Shown: positions 1 to 10,499 of the stretch, one piece after another
Layout: each line of letters starts with the position of its first letter
Numbering within the stretch: position 1 is the first letter of the stretch
Position numbers and translations under genes: made by a program
Notes under the pieces: generated by a model
Databases searched by the model: none
What the model was told of the DNA's origin: nothing
Seen by the model: the letters and a program-made list of their open reading frames with translations, nothing else
DNA from: Erwinia sp. 198
Lineage (GTDB): Bacteria > Pseudomonadota > Gammaproteobacteria > Enterobacterales > Enterobacteriaceae
Direction of reading: 5' to 3'
Assembly: GCF_003937915.1 (NCBI RefSeq)
Contig: NZ_RHUM01000017.1
Span: 1 to 64,000, forward strand
DNA length: 64,000 nt

Positions 1-3000
1 ACCAGGTTGTCGAGCATCTGGCTGCCAATAGGGCCGCCGCTGCTCATGCCCACGCTCTGGTGTTCGACCTTATAGTCCGCGTGGTTTTCAATACTGCTGA
101 AGCCCAGCGTGCCCGTATCCAGCCGGTTTTTGTCCGCCGTCGCCGTTGAGCCGATAACCGCGCCGTTCAGCTGCGTGTGGTCGCCCACCGTCACGTCAAA
201 GCCGCCCTTGCCCGCAAAGATGCCGGTTTGTTCGGCCACGCTCTGCCAGTTGCTGTGCATCCTGTCCCGGCTCAGGTTCACGCTGGCCGAGCCACCGCCG
301 CCGCCGAAGGTATAGCTGGCTCCGGCGCTGGCGCTCTGCTGCCTGCTGTCGTAGCGGTCGCTGTCCTGCTCCGAGGTCAGCGTCAGGTTGCGTCCGGTGT
401 CCACCTTCACGCTGTTCCCGCTGACCTGCGCCCCCTGCAGCAGCGTGTCGCGTCCGGCGTTCAGGCTCAGGCCGTTGCCCGCGTTCAGCGTCGTCTCGCT
501 GTGCGTCAGGCCGTTGCCGTTCGCGCGCCCTTTTGCCGCGTTGACGCTGGCCGAGACGTTGAGGCCGGTGCCGCCGGAACCGGCGGTCAGCCCCACGCCG
601 ACGCTGCCGCCCTTGCTGCTGTTGCTGCTGTCGGTTCGCTCGCTGTTCTGCGCGGAAAACAGACTGATATCGTTCTTCGCCGCCAGCGTCATGTCGCCGC
701 CCGCCTGCAGCTGGCTGCCCTGCACGGTGATATCGCCCCGGCTGCCCGGTTGCGCGCCGGTGGCGGTTACCTGCACGTTGCCGCCCGCGCCCAGCGAGCT
801 GCCCTGCGCCTGGTGGCTCTCCGTGCGGGTTTCGCTTTTAGACGACTGGCTGCCGTAAGAGAGGTTAACGCCTACGGTGTTGGTCGCGCCTTCCTGATAG
901 CCCTCATCGCCCGGCTTCAGGCCCAGCGCATCATTATGTGCGGTTGCCGCAGCGGTCTGCGCGCCATCCAGTTCATACGCCTGCTCCGCCTGGGCGACGC
1001 TCAGCGCCGCTTTGGTGTTCTGCAACGCTTTCAGGCGGCCGTCGCCGGTATCCTGTGCCGTCTGCGCCACGCTGACTGCCGTGTTCAGCGCAGCGCCCAC
1101 GGTGCCGGAAAGCGCCAGCGTCAGGCCGCTCTGCTTCTGCTCGGTTCTGGTCAGTGCGGTATGGCTGTTCTCCGCTGCCGTAATCGCCACGTCGCTGCCG
1201 CTGAGCGTCAGATCTTTACCGGCAATGACGTCACTGCCGTGGATGTTAAGCTGGTTACCGGCGCTGAGCGTCACGTTGCCGTTGCTGCTGCCAATCGTGC
1301 TGCCCTTATTGAGCGCGCCGTCCGCGTCAGTGGTGCTTTTCTGCATCGCCTGGCCGACGGTAAAGCCGATGCCGCCCGTGCCCATAAGGCCCGATTTTTT
1401 CTCTTCGCGCTGGTGATTTTCCTGGTGGGATTCAGCCGCAGTGGTGACTTTCAGATCCTGTCCTGCGCTCAGCGTCACATCCTGCGTGCCCGCCACGTTG
1501 CTGCCGGTGACGGTAAGATCGCGGCCTGCCTGAAGCTGTACGCTGTCGCCGCTGAACGTGGTGCTAATCCCCTGAAGATCGTGCACCTCGTCGTGCGTTT
1601 CCAGGCTGCTGGCGGACAGCAGCCCTTTGCTGCTCTGCTTGCTATGCTCGACCAGATCGGTGCTGCTGTTGCCGGTGCCTAAAGTGATATCGCGCCCGGC
1701 GCTGGCCGTCAGCGCACCGCCAGCCGTCACTTCTGCGGCGCGGGAATGAATATCCTGCCCCGCGCTGAGCTGCAAATCGCCTGCGGTAGTAATTCGTGTG
1801 CCGACATCGTTCTGCTGCGAAAGACGACGATAATTATCGCTGCCCCAGCTGTCGTTTTCACTGTGCTGCGTGGAGACGGTGCCCAGCGTCAGATCGTTGC
1901 CCGCGCGGATCTGCGTGGTGCCGTTTTCACCCGCATTAGCGATATCGCTACCCGCCAGCGTGATGTTATGCAGAGCGCTCAGCGACAGCTTGCCGTCGGA
2001 ACCCTGCACGTAGATGCCCGCAGGCCGATCCACCCATCTGTCCGTGCCGTCGCCCCGCAGCGTCGCCTGGCTGGTAATATCGCGTCCCGCCAGCAGCGAA
2101 ACAGATTTATCACCGCTGATGGTGCCGCCAGGGTTGGCGATATCCTGGCGAGCGCTGAGGCTGACCTGATTACCGTCGATATACCCGCTGTTGGTCAGCG
2201 TCTGCGCCGTCAGCTGCGTCACTTCACGCCCGTGGATAGTGCCGCTATTGGTAATATCCTTTTGAGCATTCAGCGCCACGCTACCGCCACCGAGCAACGC
2301 GCCGTCGCCGGTAAGATCGCCTTCTTTTACCTTCGCATAGACCTGCGGCACCAGCACCGTCTGCTGCGTCCCGTCCGGCAGCGTGACCGTCTGGTTAACC
2401 AGCCAGACGATATCGCTGGTCAACAGCGCCATCTGCGCGGGCGTCAGCGCCACGCCGAGCGTCAGTTGGTATGTTTTACCAAAAGCCACGCCATTATTCA
2501 TCAATCCGCGGAACTGATCTTCATCATTGCTGTAGCCCGCGGTATAGCGACTGCCGGTCAGTTGCGTAATCTGATCGCGTACCAGGCGCTGTTCATAATA
2601 GCCGTCGCCCAGTCGCTTGAGGGTCTGGCTGCCGTCTGTCGACAGCGCGTTCTGCATATAGTCGCTGCCCAGCCACTGCTTCTGATTAACGAAGCGTGGA
2701 TCGGTTTCCACCAGATAGTGGCTGTCGCTGGCAGGCTGAAGCGAAAACAGGCTGTTGTCCGGCAGACGCGTATCCGCCGAAACGGCGCGGATAACGGGCG
2801 TAATGCTTTGTCCGTTAACCACCGTGGCGGGCAGCGTCAGTGAGAATTGCTGCCCGGCTGGCAACAGCAGCGGACGATCCTTCTGCCCGGCCAGCTTGTC
2901 CAGCGTCAGGGTACTGTCGTAACGCGGTGCGATAACGGGTTGCGAAGCCGTATCGCCAGACGGCGTCAGCGCGACCGCCGTCGCCGCCTGCTGGCCGTTA

Positions 3001-6000
3001 ATCGCGCCGACCGGCCCCGCCTGAATACTTACCGATTGCTGCTGTCGGTTGCCGGTCTGATAGCCGCTGCCCTGTGGCGCCGCGTTCGCCTGCCAGGCAA
3101 AGGTTTTCAGGTCGATGGTTTCCGTTACGGCAGCCGGACGATAGTTGCTGCTGCTTTTACCTTGAGAAGTCTTGGTGCCGCCCAGTTTCTTTTTCTTTTT
3201 CTTGGCGTACCAGCGCACCACTTTGCCGTTATCCGTCGTGACGCGCGTTCCCTTCGTGGCCTGGTTATCCAGATCGCCAATCTGCCCACCCAGCGTGGCG
3301 CCAGCCACAATCTGGCTGTCATGATTGAACAGGCGATCGGCGGTAAAGGTCATGTTGCCGCCGGACAGGATTTTGCCCGGATCGCTCGATTTGATCTGCG
3401 TTTCCTTTACCACCCGCTGATAGGTGTACTCATAAAACTCGCTGCCGCTGGTACCGTCCGGCATGCGCGCGCTGTGCACCTTATATTTATTTTTATGGCT
3501 GGTATCCACCTCGCTCCAGTCGAAGCGATCGGTATGGCCTTTCAGCACCGCATCATGATGCTGAGCGTTTTCCGTGGTGACCGTTTTGGTGGTGAGGTTA
3601 CGGTTGGTATTGTTGACCTCGGCCATGGCGATCGCCGCATCCCGTCCGGCTTCAATAGTCGCCCCGTCGTTATTGAGCTGCCGCCCCTGCCCGATGGCCT
3701 GATAGTTGCTGTCCAGCTGGCGACCGATATGCATATCGCCAACGCTGTAGATCAGGGCATGATCGCGGTTGTTCACCGTATCCGCAGCCAGATCGAGGCG
3801 ATCCCGTGCGGCAATCACAGCCGCTTTGCCGCCGTCGCTGAGGTTATTCAGCACCGTAGCGGCAATGGCTATACGATCGCCAAAAATGCGACCGGTGCCG
3901 GTATTGTTCAGCACGTTGGCTACAAGATGCGTCAGCGTGCCGTCTATCAGGCCGGTGTTATTTAGCGTATCCGCAGCGGTGACGTGCGTTTCCTGCGCGC
4001 TGATTTCCCCTTTTTTGCCGTTAGTAACGTTGCGGGCAGAGAGCCAGAGCGCCTGCTGCGCGCTGATGGTGCCGTCATTGGTGAGGCTGCCGCCCGTAGC
4101 CAGCCGCAGCGTGCCGTTGGCTTTAACCTGGGAAGCATTATGGAAGTCGCCCGCCAGCGTAATGCCCAAATCACCCTGTGACAGCACCTGCCCGTCGCCG
4201 CTCAGCGAGGCGGCACCGATCTGGGCCTGCTTATCGGCAATCAGCGTGCCCTTACGGTTATTAATACTCAGCGCCTGTCCCTGAGCGGCATCCTGAACAA
4301 CCAGCGTACCGGCGGAGGAGATCAGCCCGTTGAGGTTTTCCAACGCCTGCCGCACGGTCAGCGAAAGCATGGCCGTTGCCTTCAGCGCGCCTTTGCTGTT
4401 GTCCAGCGTGTCTGCCTGTACCGTCAGCGTTCCGGCCTCAATGCCCTTACCACTCTTCTGCGTGTTTTGATTGAGCAGGCGTGGCGTGGTGATGGTCAAC
4501 TCCTGCCCGCCCTGGAGCAGGCCGTCGCTATTATCAAGCTGCTGAGAAAGCGTTAACCGTCCGGCGTCCACACTTTGTAGCTGGCCGGACTGATTGGCAA
4601 GCTGCCCCGCGGTCAGCGTCAGCGTTCCGGCGGAAAACAGTTTGCCGCTCTGATTTTGTAGCGCATTCTGGCCCAGCGCCAGCGTCAGATCTTTTCCGCC
4701 CTGGATCTGTCCCTGCTGATTTTCCAGCGCGCCGCTGTCGATACGGGTCGCGCCAGAACCGGCAATCAGGCCGCGCTGATTGATCAGCGTCTGCCCTGTG
4801 GTATCAATCGCGATATCGCCCGCAGATTGCAGTTTGCCGTCGGTGTTATTCAGGGCTCCGCCGCTAAAGGTCAACCCGCCGTTGCCGGCCAGCTGCCCCT
4901 GAACGTTGTTCAAATCAGCGGCCTGCAGCGATGCCAGATTGCCCGCCGCGATAAAACCGGTCTGGTTGTTAACCCCGCCGCTGCGCAGATCCAGATTACC
5001 CAGGGCGACAATACCGTGCTGGTTGCCGCTGTCGGTATTGATCAGCGCCTGCCCCTGGGTGTCCAGCGTCAGATCGCTGCCTGCCTGTAACAGGCCGCCC
5101 TGGTTCTGTATTTCTCCTGCGGTCAGGGTCAGCTCCCCCTTACCGCCGCTCAGCGTACCTGCGCGGTTGTTGAGGTTTCCGCCGGTAAGCCGGGTCGCGT
5201 TTTTGCCAACGATCGTGCCCTGCTGATTATTTATCTCTCCAGCGTGAAGCGTTAACGTGCCGCCGCCGATCAGCTGGCCATTTTCATTAATAAAGGGATT
5301 GCCCTGGGTATCCAGCCGCAGATCCTGCCCTGATTCCAGCAATCCGGCGCGGTTGTTCAGCGTGCCGGTATCCAGCTGCAAAGCGCCCCGCGCGCCCAGT
5401 TCTCCCTGCTGATGGTCAAAGGCCTGCCGATGCGTGTCGACTGTAACATTCTGCCCAATCATCACGCCGTGGCTGCCGTTGATTTGCCCGGTGTTGAGCA
5501 GCAGATCGCCTGCGGAGACAATACCGCCTTTCTGGCCACTGTCGGTATTGGTCAGCGCTGCGCCCTGGGTATCGAGCGATAATGCCTGGCCCGCCTGGAT
5601 CAGGCCACGCTGATTATCTACCGCGCCGCCAGTTAGCGTCAGCGACCCGTCTGAAGCCAGCGTGCCGTCAATATTGCTCAGCGCGCCACTGTGCAGCCGG
5701 ATATTGCCCGCTGCCGCCAACACGCCAGCGTCGTTATTTGTATCGCCGCTGTTGAGGCTCAGCTCGCCGCCCGCGATGACGCCGCCCGACGCTCCGCTCT
5801 GCTGATTGGTAAGCGTACGGCCATGCGTATCAAGCTGCATATCACCGCCGGACTGAATACGTCCCGCGCGATTGTTCAGTTCGCCGCTGTTTAGCCGCAG
5901 GCTCTCCTTCGCGCTGAGGCTGCCGTCCTGATGGTCAAACGCCTGCTCATGGCTGTCGATAACAACGTCCCGCCCCTGGATCGTCCCCCGATCGCCCAGG

Positions 6001-8759
6001 ATCCGCCCGGTTGCCAGATTGAGATCGCCACGAGAGACGATCCCGCCTCGTTCGCCGCTGTCGCGGTTATCAAGCGCTGCGCCCTGCGTATCAAGCCAGA
6101 GATCCTCACCCGCCTGCAACAAGCCCCGCTGATTATCTATCGCGCCGGTGGTAAGAGAGAGTGTGCGATCTGCCAGCACAGTACCGTCAGTATTCGTCAG
6201 CGCGCCGCTGGCGATACCAGCCGCCTGTGCGGCTATGATGCCGCCACGGTTATCAGTCTCGCCGCTGGTTAAGGTCAACGTGCCGCCACTCAGGATGCCG
6301 CCTTTACCGCTGTCGCTGTTGATCAGCTTTTGTCCGTGCGTATCAATCGTCAGATCGTGACCGGACTGGATAAGGCCCGCGTGATTATCTGTCGCGCCGC
6401 CCGACAGGCTGAGCGTGTCCTGCGCGACTACATTGCCGCTGGCGTTGATAAAATCGCCCTGCTGCGTAGCCACTACGATGCGATCGCCCAGCAGCGTGCC
6501 GCCGTGGTTATTCACTCCCTGACTTTGCGTCGTCAGCTGCTGGCTGGCTTCAATCCGCCCCCGATCGTTGTCGATAAGCAGATCCGTTTTTAGCTGCGCT
6601 TCGCCGCCCGTCGCGGAAATGCGTCCTTGCTGATTATCCAGACTTGCTGCGGCAAGGCGCAGATCCCGGTTGGCCAGCAGTTCGCCCTGATTATTGTTCA
6701 GCGCTTCGTCCGCGGTCAGAAGCAGATCGCCCTGAGCCGCCAGCAGCGTGCCGCGGCTGTTATCCAGACTGCCGGAAGCAATGCGCAGACTGCCGCCGCT
6801 TTCCATACGACCATCCTGATTGTCCGCCGCGCCAGAGAGCGACAGCGTCATTTCACCAGGGCCGCGCTGGGAAAGCAGGCCCTGACGGTGATCGAGCGTT
6901 TCCGCCGACAGCGTTACCGCCTGCGCCTGAGTATGCCCCTGTGAGAGATCGAGCCGCCCGCCTTTCAGATCCAGCGCCCCGGCCGACAGCAGCGCGCCCT
7001 GGTTGCCATTAAGCTGCGAGGCAGTCAGCGTCAGTGCGCCATCGCCAGCCAGCTGTATAGTCCCCTGCTGGTTATCAAGTTGCTGAGCATCCAGCGAAAG
7101 CGCATGACCGTTACCGGCAATCAGCCCGCTGCGGTTTTCAATTTGTTGCGCTTTAAGATGGGTATCGCCTGCGTTAACAATCGTGCCCTGATTGTTGTGG
7201 ATTTGCCCGCTGTCCAGACTCAACGCCTCGCTGTTTTGCTGACGCAGCAGCCCGCGATTGTTGCTGATGTCCCGGGCAGCAACGACCAGCTCTCCGGCTG
7301 ATATTTGACCGTCATCGTTATTCAGTCGGGTAGCGGCCTGTATCTGCACCGTTTTGCCAGTCACCGTTGCGCCTGCGGTACTGATGTCGCCCTGGGTAGC
7401 GCTTAGCACTACCCCATCCGCTGCAGTCTGGCTGCCACCCAAATCGACCCGGCTTCCGTGCGCCTGGATGCCATCGCGTGCCAGGTTTTTGCCCTGCGCT
7501 TTCAGCTCGCCCTGACTGGTTAAAACCAGGCTGCCGGGCTGCGTCAGCGCGCCGCTGTCATCAACCCCTGCTGCCAGCGCGCTTCCGCCATTGCTCTCGA
7601 TCCCGTTGGCGGTCAGCGTCACGTTGCCTTTTGCGGCGATGGTGCCGTCATTATGCAGGGTGCCGTTAGAGGCCAGCGTGACCGCCTGCTTTGACAGGAT
7701 CCTGCCGCTGTTGGTCTGGTCATCCTGAGTAGCGATTTGCAAAGCGGCCTGGCTTTGCAGCGTGCCGCTGTTTTCCAGCCGGCCATCTACGGTCAGGCGT
7801 AATTCGCCCGCGCCGGCGCCCAGTTCGCCGGCATTGCGTACGCCAACCCCTTTTTCGGTGCCGGTCAGGGTGATTTTGTTGGCATACATGCCGCCAAGCG
7901 CGGCGACGTCGAGCGCATAGGCTGGGCGAGCGGTCGCGTCGCTGTTTTTCACCGTGGTTACGCTACCTTCCGTAGCTACCTGATTTCGTCCGGTAACAAC
8001 GTTCAGTTCTCGGGCGTGCAGCCTGGCATTTACCACTACTGACTGTGCGACGATCTGGGTGTAATCAGCATCGCTGTCGTTTAAGCCTTTGCCCTCGATA
8101 TTGATCCGCCCGCCGTTCACGTCAAAGCCTTTCAGCTGGCCGTTTTCCATAATCGGCTGGCCCGTGGTCAGGGTATTACGGCTGGCATTGATAAAACCGC
8201 AGCCGTTGCAGGTTATCCCTGCGGGATTAGCAATAACCACCGCGGCCCGCTTTCCGGCCACTTCAATAAAGCCGTTGAGCTGGCTGGGATTACGGCTGTT
8301 GACCTCATTGAGGATGACGCTGGCTTCCTGCTTTGACAGCCAGGGATTAGCCGCCACCATGCCGCCCAGCTGGGTGCGCGTGTTTTGATGACTGTTGTTC
8401 AGAATGGCACCGCGCTCGCCGACATCGAGCTGGCTGTATTGATTGCGCGAGACGCCCTGGCCGTTCGGCGTCTGGATATTAATTTGCGGCAGCCCGTTGG
8501 CGGTGGACATCACCGTCGGCTGCTGGTTGCCGGGCGCGCTGCTGTCGGCAACGATATTGGCCTGCGCAGGCAGGCTAACCGCCCCAGCCGCCAGCCAAAG
8601 CGCGAAACTAAGTGGACTGATACGGATCGGCTTTTCCGTACGCGAGTTGCGCTGACGGCGACGGGCAAGATGGCCGTAGCCGCTACGGGCAATATCGGGC
8701 ACCACCATCAGCATGCCGCGAACTTTATTGAAGATAATGCGGTAGCAAAGCTTGTTCAT
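1..8759 (-). CDS. cdiA: CdiA/filamentous-haemagglutinin-type two-partner secretion exoprotein (partial, C-terminus off window)
   Basis: The frame starting at the ATG at 8759 stays open to base 1, at least 2,919 codons. The N-terminus reads MNKLCYRIIFNKVRGMLMVV, an extended signal peptide region, followed by a hydrophobic signal ending PAQAN. Around residues 175-190 is the TPS secretion-domain hallmark NPAGITCNGCGFIN. Residues about 485-1435 are FHA-1 beta-helix repeats. Around 1750-2150 is the non-repetitive middle region (for example VETDPRFVNQKQWLGSDY), where CdiA proteins carry the receptor-binding part. From about 2150 the repeats are FHA-2 type, ending at the window edge near DYKVEHQSVGMSSGG. 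The family forms a cell-surface filament that delivers a C-terminal toxin on contact. The pretoxin/VENN motif, toxin and immunity gene would lie left of base 1 and are not seen. HecA/FhaB-like adhesins share this architecture and cannot be fully excluded. Confidence 0.88.
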   Translation of the reverse strand, partial: MNKLCYRIIFNKVRGMLMVVPDIARSGYGHLARRRQRNSRTEKPIRISPLSFALWLAAGAVSLPAQANIVADSSAPGNQQPTVMSTANGLPQINIQTPNGQGVSRNQYSQLDVGERGAILNNSHQNTRTQLGGMVAANPWLSKQEASVILNEVNSRNPSQLNGFIEVAGKRAAVVIANPAGITCNGCGFINASRNTLTTGQPIMENGQLKGFDVNGGRINIEGKGLNDSDADYTQIVAQSVVVNARLHARELNVVTGRNQVATEGSVTTVKNSDATARPAYALDVAALGGMYANKITLTGTEKGVGVRNAGELGAGAGELRLTVDGRLENSGTLQSQAALQIATQDDQTNSGRILSKQAVTLASNGTLHNDGTIAAKGNVTLTANGIESNGGSALAAGVDDSGALTQPGSLVLTSQGELKAQGKNLARDGIQAHGSRVDLGGSQTAADGVVLSATQGDISTAGATVTGKTVQIQAATRLNNDDGQISAGELVVAARDISNNRGLLRQQNSEALSLDSGQIHNNQGTIVNAGDTHLKAQQIENRSGLIAGNGHALSLDAQQLDNQQGTIQLAGDGALTLTASQLNGNQGALLSAGALDLKGGRLDLSQGHTQAQAVTLSAETLDHRQGLLSQRGPGEMTLSLSGAADNQDGRMESGGSLRIASGSLDNSRGTLLAAQGDLLLTADEALNNNQGELLANRDLRLAAASLDNQQGRISATGGEAQLKTDLLIDNDRGRIEASQQLTTQSQGVNNHGGTLLGDRIVVATQQGDFINASGNVVAQDTLSLSGGATDNHAGLIQSGHDLTIDTHGQKLINSDSGKGGILSGGTLTLTSGETDNRGGIIAAQAAGIASGALTNTDGTVLADRTLSLTTGAIDNQRGLLQAGEDLWLDTQGAALDNRDSGERGGIVSRGDLNLATGRILGDRGTIQGRDVVIDSHEQAFDHQDGSLSAKESLRLNSGELNNRAGRIQSGGDMQLDTHGRTLTNQQSGASGGVIAGGELSLNSGDTNNDAGVLAAAGNIRLHSGALSNIDGTLASDGSLTLTGGAVDNQRGLIQAGQALSLDTQGAALTNTDSGQKGGIVSAGDLLLNTGQINGSHGVMIGQNVTVDTHRQAFDHQQGELGARGALQLDTGTLNNRAGLLESGQDLRLDTQGNPFINENGQLIGGGTLTLHAGEINNQQGTIVGKNATRLTGGNLNNRAGTLSGGKGELTLTAGEIQNQGGLLQAGSDLTLDTQGQALINTDSGNQHGIVALGNLDLRSGGVNNQTGFIAAGNLASLQAADLNNVQGQLAGNGGLTFSGGALNNTDGKLQSAGDIAIDTTGQTLINQRGLIAGSGATRIDSGALENQQGQIQGGKDLTLALGQNALQNQSGKLFSAGTLTLTAGQLANQSGQLQSVDAGRLTLSQQLDNSDGLLQGGQELTITTPRLLNQNTQKSGKGIEAGTLTVQADTLDNSKGALKATAMLSLTVRQALENLNGLISSAGTLVVQDAAQGQALSINNRKGTLIADKQAQIGAASLSGDGQVLSQGDLGITLAGDFHNASQVKANGTLRLATGGSLTNDGTISAQQALWLSARNVTNGKKGEISAQETHVTAADTLNNTGLIDGTLTHLVANVLNNTGTGRIFGDRIAIAATVLNNLSDGGKAAVIAARDRLDLAADTVNNRDHALIYSVGDMHIGRQLDSNYQAIGQGRQLNNDGATIEAGRDAAIAMAEVNNTNRNLTTKTVTTENAQHHDAVLKGHTDRFDWSEVDTSHKNKYKVHSARMPDGTSGSEFYEYTYQRVVKETQIKSSDPGKILSGGNMTFTADRLFNHDSQIVAGATLGGQIGDLDNQATKGTRVTTDNGKVVRWYAKKKKKKLGGTKTSQGKSSSNYRPAAVTETIDLKTFAWQANAAPQGSGYQTGNRQQQSVSIQAGPVGAINGQQAATAVALTPSGDTASQPVIAPRYDSTLTLDKLAGQKDRPLLLPAGQQFSLTLPATVVNGQSITPVIRAVSADTRLPDNSLFSLQPASDSHYLVETDPRFVNQKQWLGSDYMQNALSTDGSQTLKRLGDGYYEQRLVRDQITQLTGSRYTAGYSNDEDQFRGLMNNGVAFGKTYQLTLGVALTPAQMALLTSDIVWLVNQTVTLPDGTQQTVLVPQVYAKVKEGDLTGDGALLGGGSVALNAQKDITNSGTIHGREVTQLTAQTLTNSGYIDGNQVSLSARQDIANPGGTISGDKSVSLLAGRDITSQATLRGDGTDRWVDRPAGIYVQGSDGKLSLSALHNITLAGSDIANAGENGTTQIRAGNDLTLGTVSTQHSENDSWGSDNYRRLSQQNDVGTRITTAGDLQLSAGQDIHSRAAEVTAGGALTASAGRDITLGTGNSSTDLVEHSKQSSKGLLSASSLETHDEVHDLQGISTTFSGDSVQLQAGRDLTVTGSNVAGTQDVTLSAGQDLKVTTAAESHQENHQREEKKSGLMGTGGIGFTVGQAMQKSTTDADGALNKGSTIGSSNGNVTLSAGNQLNIHGSDVIAGKDLTLSGSDVAITAAENSHTALTRTEQKQSGLTLALSGTVGAALNTAVSVAQTAQDTGDGRLKALQNTKAALSVAQAEQAYELDGAQTAAATAHNDALGLKPGDEGYQEGATNTVGVNLSYGSQSSKSETRTESHQAQGSSLGAGGNVQVTATGAQPGSRGDITVQGSQLQAGGDMTLAAKNDISLFSAQNSERTDSSNSSKGGSVGVGLTAGSGGTGLNVSASVNAAKGRANGNGLTHSETTLNAGNGLSLNAGRDTLLQGAQVSGNSVKVDTGRNLTLTSEQDSDRYDSRQQSASAGASYTFGGGGGSASVNLSRDRMHSNWQSVAEQTGIFAGKGGFDVTVGDHTQLNGAVIGSTATADKNRLDTGTLGFSSIENHADYKVEHQSVGMSSGGPIGSQMLDNL
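5054..6341 (-). repeat. Higher-order 249-261 bp repeats in FHA-1 region
   Basis: A recurring block resembling 'gcgccctgggtatc' occurs at 5054, 5303, 5564, 5822, 6083 and 6335. The spacings are 249, 261, 258, 261 and 252 bp, all multiples of three, so this is an in-frame protein repeat of 83-87 residues built from shorter FHA-1 units inside the exoprotein beta-helix. Copies are diverged rather than identical. Confidence 0.75.
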
Positions 8760-8795
8760 AATGCGCACAGTCCCTTGTCAGGCAAAAGAAACGGG

Positions 8796-10499
8796 TCAGT
8801 AGTTCCAGTTCAGGCTGAAGCCAAAGGTTGCCGGATCGGTTTTAAATCCCTCTGGTTTTGAGAGCGGGATACCGGCAAAAAGGTCATAGCTAAGGTTGGC
8901 GGGCGCGATGGCGCCGCGTAACCCCGTTACGCCTCCGGCCAGATGGCGTCCGGGCAAACCGCCCTGGATTGCGCTGTTACCGCTGACTTCGCCATAGTCG
9001 GCCCCAAGATAGAATTCCTGGGCAGGCAGCGGCGTCTGCCAGGCCAGCGTATTCTGTAGCGTCCAGCCACGGCTGGCGCTCAGGGTGCGCTCGCCATCAA
9101 AGCCGCGCACCGTCCAGCGGTTGCCGATAGCAAACTCATCCTGCGGCGTCAGCGGCGTGTTACTCATCTGCCGACGATATTGCATGTTGTAATTAAAATA
9201 CTGAGTGCTCAGTGAGAATGGCACCGTCAGCGCCGCCTGCCAGGTCAGTATTTTTGCCAGCGCGGTCGCATAGGTGCTGTCGTGATAAGACTCTTCCCAG
9301 GCCGGTAAGGCCCCAAACCAGCGCGTGCCGCGCTGATAGCTGACTCCGGCATCAAGCGTGGCCGGACCAATATAGTGGCGATGCGACAGCCCTAACCGCC
9401 AGGCGCTGGTACGGCGCTGCTGGCTGACGACCTCGGTATCGTTGATAAAATTGCGTGACTCTTTTACCAGCACATCGTAGGTGGCGAGAGTTTTAGAAGA
9501 AGCGTTGCGGTGCAGCACCCGGCTGGCCTGCACATCGAGTGAACGGCTTTTCCCGGCATAGAGAAAATCGCGGCTGTAGCCAGCCACCGTTTGGTGGTAG
9601 TCGTAATCGCTGGCGGTCAGCCCAAACTGCCACCAGCCCACCGGCACCGAATAGTGTCCGGTCAGGCTTTTGCTGCTTTTTCTGCCGGCGAAACCCAAAT
9701 CGCGGCTGGCGGTCAGGTAAAACAAATCGCTCAATGAAGTGGGATTATCCAGCGCCAGCATGATGCCGCTCTGATACCGTCCAGTGCTTTCCGTGCCGGA
9801 ATCGTCCAGCCAGGCGCCAAGACGCCAGAAACGTCGCTGGGTGCGCTCGATAATAATATCGCTTTCGCCGGGTTTTTCTGCCGGACGTAGCGCCATCTTC
9901 GCCTCGACGCCCGGCAGGCGCTGCAGATTTTCCAGTCCCTGTTCGATATCGCGCAGATCCAGCAGGTCGCCGGAATGCGCCGGCATGGTGGGATAGAGGC
10001 TGACGTAACGCGAAGCGCCGGGAGCCAGCTCAACCCGACGGATTTTACCCGGCACAATCAGCAGCTTCAGCTCGCCCTGACGCAAATCCTGCGGCGGCGC
10101 GAGCACCCGGGTTGTCACCCAGCCATGATTAATAAGACGGTTTTGCAGCGTGCCCATAAGCTGATTGATGCCCTGCACGCCTACGCAATGACCGACGGCC
10201 TGGTTTGCCAGCCGCTGCAACGGCACCCAATGCGGCAGAGCCTGCTGGCCGGATAGCGAGACGCGCTGAAGCGTAAAACAGGGTTTTTCAGCCGGAAAAG
10301 TTATCCGCGAAGGTGCGGGGAGCGGTTCGGCAAGACGGATATCGGGCGCTTTTGGCGCTATCTGTGCCTGGCGAGCTTTTTGCTGCTCCTGCTGATGCTG
10401 AATTTGCTCATCGCCCGGCGCTGCGTAAACCGCACCGCAGCCGGTTAGCCCAATAACAGCCAGCGCCGACTTCAGGCGCTTTTCCATTTTTCCCTGCAT
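8796..10499 (-). CDS. cdiB: TpsB/CdiB-type outer-membrane transporter (ShlB/FhaC/HecB family)
   Basis: This is the outer-membrane pore of two-partner secretion, which exports and folds the exoprotein encoded 36 bp downstream. From the ATG at 10499 it is 567 residues. A signal peptide begins [16 protein letters not shown] and ends near VYAAPG, followed by a Gln-rich helix. A ShlB-type POTRA starts at [11 protein letters not shown] and contains a second cysteine in [12 protein letters not shown] second POTRA and a C-terminal 16-strand beta-barrel follow, ending in the aromatic residue of SLNWNY. The frame extends upstream to a TTG at 10517. I prefer the ATG at 10499 (GGCGGGA upstream); the ATG at 10487 is also possible. 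The order transporter then exoprotein matches cdiBA loci. Confidence 0.93.
   Translation of the reverse strand: MQGKMEKRLKSALAVIGLTGCGAVYAAPGDEQIQHQQEQQKARQAQIAPKAPDIRLAEPLPAPSRITFPAEKPCFTLQRVSLSGQQALPHWVPLQRLANQAVGHCVGVQGINQLMGTLQNRLINHGWVTTRVLAPPQDLRQGELKLLIVPGKIRRVELAPGASRYVSLYPTMPAHSGDLLDLRDIEQGLENLQRLPGVEAKMALRPAEKPGESDIIIERTQRRFWRLGAWLDDSGTESTGRYQSGIMLALDNPTSLSDLFYLTASRDLGFAGRKSSKSLTGHYSVPVGWWQFGLTASDYDYHQTVAGYSRDFLYAGKSRSLDVQASRVLHRNASSKTLATYDVLVKESRNFINDTEVVSQQRRTSAWRLGLSHRHYIGPATLDAGVSYQRGTRWFGALPAWEESYHDSTYATALAKILTWQAALTVPFSLSTQYFNYNMQYRRQMSNTPLTPQDEFAIGNRWTVRGFDGERTLSASRGWTLQNTLAWQTPLPAQEFYLGADYGEVSGNSAIQGGLPGRHLAGGVTGLRGAIAPANLSYDLFAGIPLSKPEGFKTDPATFGFSLNWNY

Noticed and set aside
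177-1682. Long plus-strand open frame of 501 codons opposite the exoprotein gene
   Set aside because: It is the antisense of the GC-rich FHA-2 coding frame; composition is Ala/Arg/Val shadow-like with no domain, while the minus frame translates to clear FHA-2 sequence.
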